NCBI GenBank assembly: GCA_913045375.1
Contig: CAJWQE010000014.1
Coordinates: 1-38,316 of the forward strand
Reading direction: 5' to 3'
Length of the DNA stretch: 38,316 nucleotides
From: an uncultured Halieaceae bacterium
GTDB taxonomy: Bacteria; Pseudomonadota; Gammaproteobacteria; Pseudomonadales; Halieaceae
Program-made: the position numbers and the translations under genes
The notes under the pieces: model-generated
What the model saw: the letters and a program-made list of their open reading frames with translations, nothing else
The model's database searches: none
What the model was told of the DNA's origin: nothing
In this document: positions 35,024-38,316 of the stretch, piece by piece
Layout of the letters: each line of letters begins with the position of its first letter
How positions within the stretch are numbered: the first letter of the stretch is position 1

Positions 35024-36445
35024 ATGAATGCTAAGTTACTAAAAGCGACTACCATTATATTAGTGGGTTTGTTTGCCAGTGCTTCAATCGCGCAGGATGA
35101 CTCGGTGGCGTCTGAAGTTCCGGCGGGTCCAACACCACAGGAAGTTGCTGCGCAGAATATGAGTGACCTGCTAAACCTGGTTAAGCAAGGTCGGTCTCGC
35201 GCTGCTGCAGAAAACCGTGCTAGAGAGCAGCGTTTTGCGCAGGATAAGGCAAACCAGCAATCGGAGCTCAATCGTGCGGAGCGCGAGCGTGCCGCTGAAG
35301 AGCGCCGGTCAGCGCGGCTTGAGAAGCGGTTTGAGGATAACGAGCTTTTGATTGCGGCGAAGCAGGAGCAGCTTAAGGAGCGGTTAGGAACCCTCTCTGA
35401 GTTGTTTGGTCATCTTACCGCAGCGACGGGAGACTTAGCTTCAACAATTGAAGGCTCTCTGGTTAGCTCGGAATTTCCCGGTCGAGTGGATTTTCTTCAG
35501 GGCTTAATTGAGAAAATGACGGGTTCAGATCAATTACCTCAAATTGAAGAAATTGAGCGTGTCTGGTACGACATGCTCAACGAAATCACCCAACAAGGAG
35601 TGGTGTCGAGATTTGAAGCAGACGTAGCAACACCCTCGGGTGATATCGCTAGCCGTGAGGTGGTGCGAGTCGGTGCATTTAATATAGTCGACGTCGACGG
35701 TAATTATTTAACGTTTACAAACGAAAAGTTAGCTGTTCTCCCGCGCCAACCTGCGGGAAGCGCCGTGGCGAATGCGGCGCGTTTAGCGGATTCTGCGAGT
35801 GGATTGTTGCCGTTTGGCGTCGATCCGACCGGGCCAACCGGTGGGTCTTTCTTGGCTGCAATCATCGATACTCCAAACTTGGAAGAGCGGTGGCATCAGG
35901 GCGGATATGTAGGTTACGCGATCACCGCAGTCGGCGTTTTTGCTTTCCTATTAGCGATCGTAAGGACAATTATGCTGACAATGACGGGCGCTGCAGTTAC
36001 TAGTCAATTAAAGACTAGTGAAGCAAAGGATAATAATCCGCTGGGGCGTGTTTTACTCGTTAGCCAAGAAAACCCCGGTATGGACATAGAGACTCTTGAA
36101 CTTAAGATGGCCGAGGCAGTTCTTAGAGAGACGCCAAAGCTGGAGTCAGGCTTGACGCTGCTTAAGATTATCGCGGCGGTGGCACCTCTCATGGGTCTTT
36201 TGGGCACAGTAACCGGTATGATTATAACCTTCCAGGCGATTACCATCTTCGGCGCGGGCGATCCCAAAGCGATGGCAGGCGGTATCTCTAGTGCGCTCAT
36301 AACTACGGTCTTAGGTTTATTGGTAGCCATCCCGACCGTATTGCTCCACACCGTGGTTAACGGAAGGGCGCAAAAGATCATCCATATTCTTAATGAGCAA
36401 GCCACTGGTATCGTCGCTGAGCGCGCCGAGGCGGCGGGCAACTAA
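35024..36445 (+). CDS. ttpC: Long MotA/TolQ/ExbB proton-channel protein with periplasmic extension (TtpC-like)
   Basis: A 473-residue protein. Residues 1-23 are a signal peptide (ending ASIAQ). Residues about 55-125 are a highly charged coiled coil, and about 125-285 form a DUF3450-like periplasmic region (LFGHLTAATGDLAS, RVGAFNIVDVDGNYLTF). A membrane helix follows at 297-318, then a C-terminal MotA/TolQ/ExbB channel domain (about 320-465) with LLKIIAAVAPLMGLLGTVTGM and GISSALITTVLGLLVAIP. In Vibrio, TtpC is needed for TonB2 energy transfer. It starts two bases after the DUF3450 stop. Confidence 0.9.
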   Translation: MNAKLLKATTIILVGLFASASIAQDDSVASEVPAGPTPQEVAAQNMSDLLNLVKQGRSRAAAENRAREQRFAQDKANQQSELNRAERERAAEERRSARLEKRFEDNELLIAAKQEQLKERLGTLSELFGHLTAATGDLASTIEGSLVSSEFPGRVDFLQGLIEKMTGSDQLPQIEEIERVWYDMLNEITQQGVVSRFEADVATPSGDIASREVVRVGAFNIVDVDGNYLTFTNEKLAVLPRQPAGSAVANAARLADSASGLLPFGVDPTGPTGGSFLAAIIDTPNLEERWHQGGYVGYAITAVGVFAFLLAIVRTIMLTMTGAAVTSQLKTSEAKDNNPLGRVLLVSQENPGMDIETLELKMAEAVLRETPKLESGLTLLKIIAAVAPLMGLLGTVTGMIITFQAITIFGAGDPKAMAGGISSALITTVLGLLVAIPTVLLHTVVNGRAQKIIHILNEQATGIVAERAEAAGN

Positions 36446-36475
36446 CACTGCCGCTTACGTAGACGGAAGGCGATT

Positions 36476-36988
36476 ATGTTCGAAACTATTTTGGCATTCA
36501 TGGATAAAGGCGGAAACGTTCTCTGGGTGATAGCCACTCTAGTACTCTTCATGTGGACGCTTATTATCGAGCGCTTCATCTATTTTTATTTGGGTGGGTG
36601 GAGCACCGATCGCAGTGCCGCTATAGATGCATGGGAAAGTAGGGCAGAGCGTGGATCCTGGAATGCAAAACAGATTCGCAGAAAGTTGTTATCCGAGGCA
36701 CGTGACTTTATCAATGAAAATATGTCGCTCATTGCTACATGTGTTGCTCTTTGTCCATTACTGGGTTTGCTAGGTACGGTTACGGGCATGATTGAAGTCT
36801 TCAATGTGATGGCCGTCACAGGTGGCGGTGACGCTAAGTCAATGGCAGGTGGCGTGCAGAGGTCAACAATCCCAACAATGGCCGGTATGGTGGCGGCACT
36901 GTCGGGGCTCTTCGCCAATACTGCGCTTCAGCGGATAACGAGCAGAGAGGAGCACCTTCTGGAAGATCAGATGACCTCAGATCACTGA
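36476..36988 (+). CDS. exbB: ExbB-type biopolymer transport protein
   Basis: A 170-residue MotA/TolQ/ExbB protein with three membrane segments (about 12-32, 83-105 and 125-148). The last two carry the proton-channel motifs ALCPLLGLLGTVTGMIEVF and GMVAALSGLFANT. It is the short ExbB of TonB2-type systems, working with ExbD to use the proton gradient to energise TonB. It lies 30 bases after ttpC and 22 before the first exbD. Confidence 0.93.
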   Translation: MFETILAFMDKGGNVLWVIATLVLFMWTLIIERFIYFYLGGWSTDRSAAIDAWESRAERGSWNAKQIRRKLLSEARDFINENMSLIATCVALCPLLGLLGTVTGMIEVFNVMAVTGGGDAKSMAGGVQRSTIPTMAGMVAALSGLFANTALQRITSREEHLLEDQMTSDH

Positions 36989-37010
36989 GCTTAAACCAGG
37001 GAGCATTACT

Positions 37011-37421
37011 GTGAGGAGAATTGGGAAACAAAAAGCAGAGGAAGGAGCTGAGATTGATCTCACACCTATGCTTGATGTCGTTTTTATAATGTTGATTTTT
37101 TTTATTGTCGTAGCATCTTTTTTGAAAGAAGCAGGCGTTGAGGTCACACGCCCTGACAATAATCAACCAGATGACCCAAATGATGCTGTAAGTATTGTTT
37201 TCGAAGTTGCGGCCGACGGTCAAATTTATTTAGAAAATCGGCGTGTTGACGAGCGAGCCGTTCGGGCCGTTGCACAAAGAATTCTAGCAGAGGACCCTGA
37301 GGCACCAATGACGGTAAAGGTTGCCAAGGGCGCCAAGGCAGGTGTGGCTGTAGACGTTATAGATGCGGGTTATGAGGCCGGTGTTAGTGGCAACATAAGT
37401 TGGGCAAGCGATAAGGATTAG
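37011..37421 (+). CDS. exbD: ExbD-type biopolymer transport protein, first copy
   Basis: A 136-residue ExbD/TolR protein with a short cytoplasmic start, one membrane helix with the proton-carrying aspartate Asp22 in DLTPMLDVVFIMLIFFIV, and a periplasmic domain ending in VSGNISWASDKD. It starts at GTG after a GGGAG ribosome binding site. It is followed six bases later by a second ExbD with almost the same membrane helix but a different periplasmic part. Confidence 0.92.
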   Translation: MRRIGKQKAEEGAEIDLTPMLDVVFIMLIFFIVVASFLKEAGVEVTRPDNNQPDDPNDAVSIVFEVAADGQIYLENRRVDERAVRAVAQRILAEDPEAPMTVKVAKGAKAGVAVDVIDAGYEAGVSGNISWASDKD

Positions 37422-37427
37422 CAGTAA

Positions 37428-37844
37428 ATGAGTTTACGAGAACAATTGGCCCGTGCGTCTTCTCAGGATGAAAAAGAGATTGACCTGACTCCCATGCTCG
37501 ATGTCGTCTTCATCATGCTAATTTTTTTCATCGTAACGTCGTCTTTTGTAAAAGAGCCGGGAGTCGAGTTAGACAAGCCAAACACTAAAACGGGTGGGTT
37601 ACTGGATAGGGCCACTATTATTTTTGCTGTGGACCAGAACGGAGACGTGCATTACAACAAAGAAAAGATTCCGGTTAATAAAGCGTTTCAACTTGCTGAG
37701 GCCGCAAAGGCTGAAGCCCCTCAGGCTAACATTGTCATTCAGGTGGACAGGGAGTCTCCTGGTTATGTCGTAGAGGAGCTAATGGATACGATTCGGCCAA
37801 TTTTAACGGCGCCCATTGGCATATCGACAGATGAAGAGGCGTAG
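37428..37844 (+). CDS. exbD: ExbD-type biopolymer transport protein, second copy
   Basis: A 138-residue ExbD paralogue. Its membrane helix DLTPMLDVVFIMLIFFIV (Asp25) is identical in sequence to that of the first copy, while the periplasmic part (KTGGLLDRATIIFAVDQNGD, VIQVDRESPGYVVEELMDTI) differs clearly. The two probably form a heteromeric ExbD pair. It precedes tonB by three bases. Confidence 0.92.
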   Translation: MSLREQLARASSQDEKEIDLTPMLDVVFIMLIFFIVTSSFVKEPGVELDKPNTKTGGLLDRATIIFAVDQNGDVHYNKEKIPVNKAFQLAEAAKAEAPQANIVIQVDRESPGYVVEELMDTIRPILTAPIGISTDEEA

Positions 37845-37847
37845 AAA

Positions 37848-38316
37848 ATGTCGTCGTTGGTAAGAACATTAATAGGTGTTTGTGCAGCGGTTCCAATAGC
37901 ACTAGGCCTTTTTTTTCTTATGAACAGCTTAATTGACAGGCAGTTCGAGCAGGATGAAATTAAGGCTCAAAAGGTCGCTGAAATTGTTGTTCCAGACAAG
38001 GAAATAGAGACAAACAGGAAAGAGGAATTGCCGGAGAAAGTCGAGGATCCTGACGAGCCACCGCCCGATATGGAGCCCCTGGACTTTGACACAGACCTTG
38101 ATATGAGTACGGCGAACATGGCACCAACCGTTGCCGTCAATGTGAGCATCAACGCCTCCGGGTTATCATCTGGCGATGGTGAGTATCTGCCCATCGTAAA
38201 GGTTGCGCCGATTTATCCACGACGTGCACAGACCAGAGGTATCACGGGTTACTGCATCGTTACCTACACGGTGACAACAACGGGTGCTATTCGCGATCCC
38301 TACGTTGAGAATGAGT
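37848..38316 (+). CDS. tonB: TonB family protein (3' end outside window)
   Basis: The frame is open to the window end, giving 156 residues. It has a single N-terminal membrane anchor (about residues 5-28), a charged and proline-containing spacer (EKVEDPDEPPPDMEPLDFD), and the start of the TonB C-terminal domain (YLPIVKVAPIYPRRAQTRGITGY, shown as two adjacent blocks). This is the short-spacer TonB2 type. Unlike the remnant at 8733-8993, this copy appears intact as far as seen. A TPR gene often follows in such clusters, but that lies outside the window. Confidence 0.92.
   Translation, partial: MSSLVRTLIGVCAAVPIALGLFFLMNSLIDRQFEQDEIKAQKVAEIVVPDKEIETNRKEELPEKVEDPDEPPPDMEPLDFDTDLDMSTANMAPTVAVNVSINASGLSSGDGEYLPIVKVAPIYPRRAQTRGITGYCIVTYTVTTTGAIRDPYVENE

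Overview
The window is a gene-dense, housekeeping-rich stretch of a gammaproteobacterial chromosome. Gene neighbourhoods match those of Pseudomonas and marine gammaproteobacteria: hemW-rdgB-metW-metX-yggT-proC-yggS, gshB-tonB-yqgE-ruvX, metK-ahcY, serA beside a D-2-hydroxyglutarate dehydrogenase, tkt-epd-pgk-fba, zapA-ssrS-ygfA, ygfB-pepP-ubiH-ubiI and rppH-lgt-thyA-folA. A TtpC-type TonB cluster, the order of the blocks and the moderate G+C suggest a marine member of the Cellvibrionales/Halieaceae (OM60/NOR5-like) group. That placement is inference. I see no tRNA, rRNA, CRISPR array, insertion sequence or prophage.

Layout. Positions 1-1528 (+) hold the end of an outer-membrane barrel gene, a DUF423 membrane protein and trmB. 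Positions 1630-15583 are almost entirely minus strand. Read in the direction of transcription they hold: D-2-hydroxyglutarate dehydrogenase, rpiA, metK, ahcY, rsmE, gshB, a shrunken tonB remnant, yqgE, ruvX, yggS, proC, yggT, metX, metW, a DUF4426 gene, rdgB and hemW. From 15646 (+) come serA, tkt, epd, pgk, fba and ilvA. Positions 24265-25574 (-) hold a zapB-like gene, zapA, 6S RNA and ygfA. Positions 25690-30508 (+) hold ygfB, pepP, ubiH, ubiI and gcvH. A HAD phosphatase lies on the minus strand at 30505-31161. Then (+) come rppH, lgt, thyA and folA. The window ends inside a DUF3450-ttpC-exbB-exbD-exbD-tonB cluster.

How the genes connect. MetX/MetW make activated homoserine for methionine, MetK makes SAM and AhcY removes SAH; TrmB, RsmE and MetW are predicted methyltransferases. 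SerA and its divergent partner dehydrogenase form a coupled 2-hydroxyglutarate cycle. Tkt, Epd, Pgk and Fba link pentose phosphates, vitamin B6 precursor synthesis and glycolysis, and YggS handles pyridoxal phosphate. GcvH, ThyA, FolA and YgfA belong to folate one-carbon metabolism. UbiH and UbiI hydroxylate ubiquinone precursors.

Most notable signals: (1) a perfect 22-bp palindrome exactly between the -35 and -10 boxes of the metK-ahcY promoter, probably the operator of a SahR-type SAH-sensing repressor; (2) a perfect 13-bp stem spanning the ahcY-rsmE junction, with the rsmE start codon in its loop; (3) a TonB gene reduced to its membrane anchor plus the end of its C-terminal domain; (4) a 6S RNA not visible as a protein gene; (5) a possible 46-residue exported peptide between ilvA and ygfA. 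I found no clear evidence of a wholly new multi-gene system.
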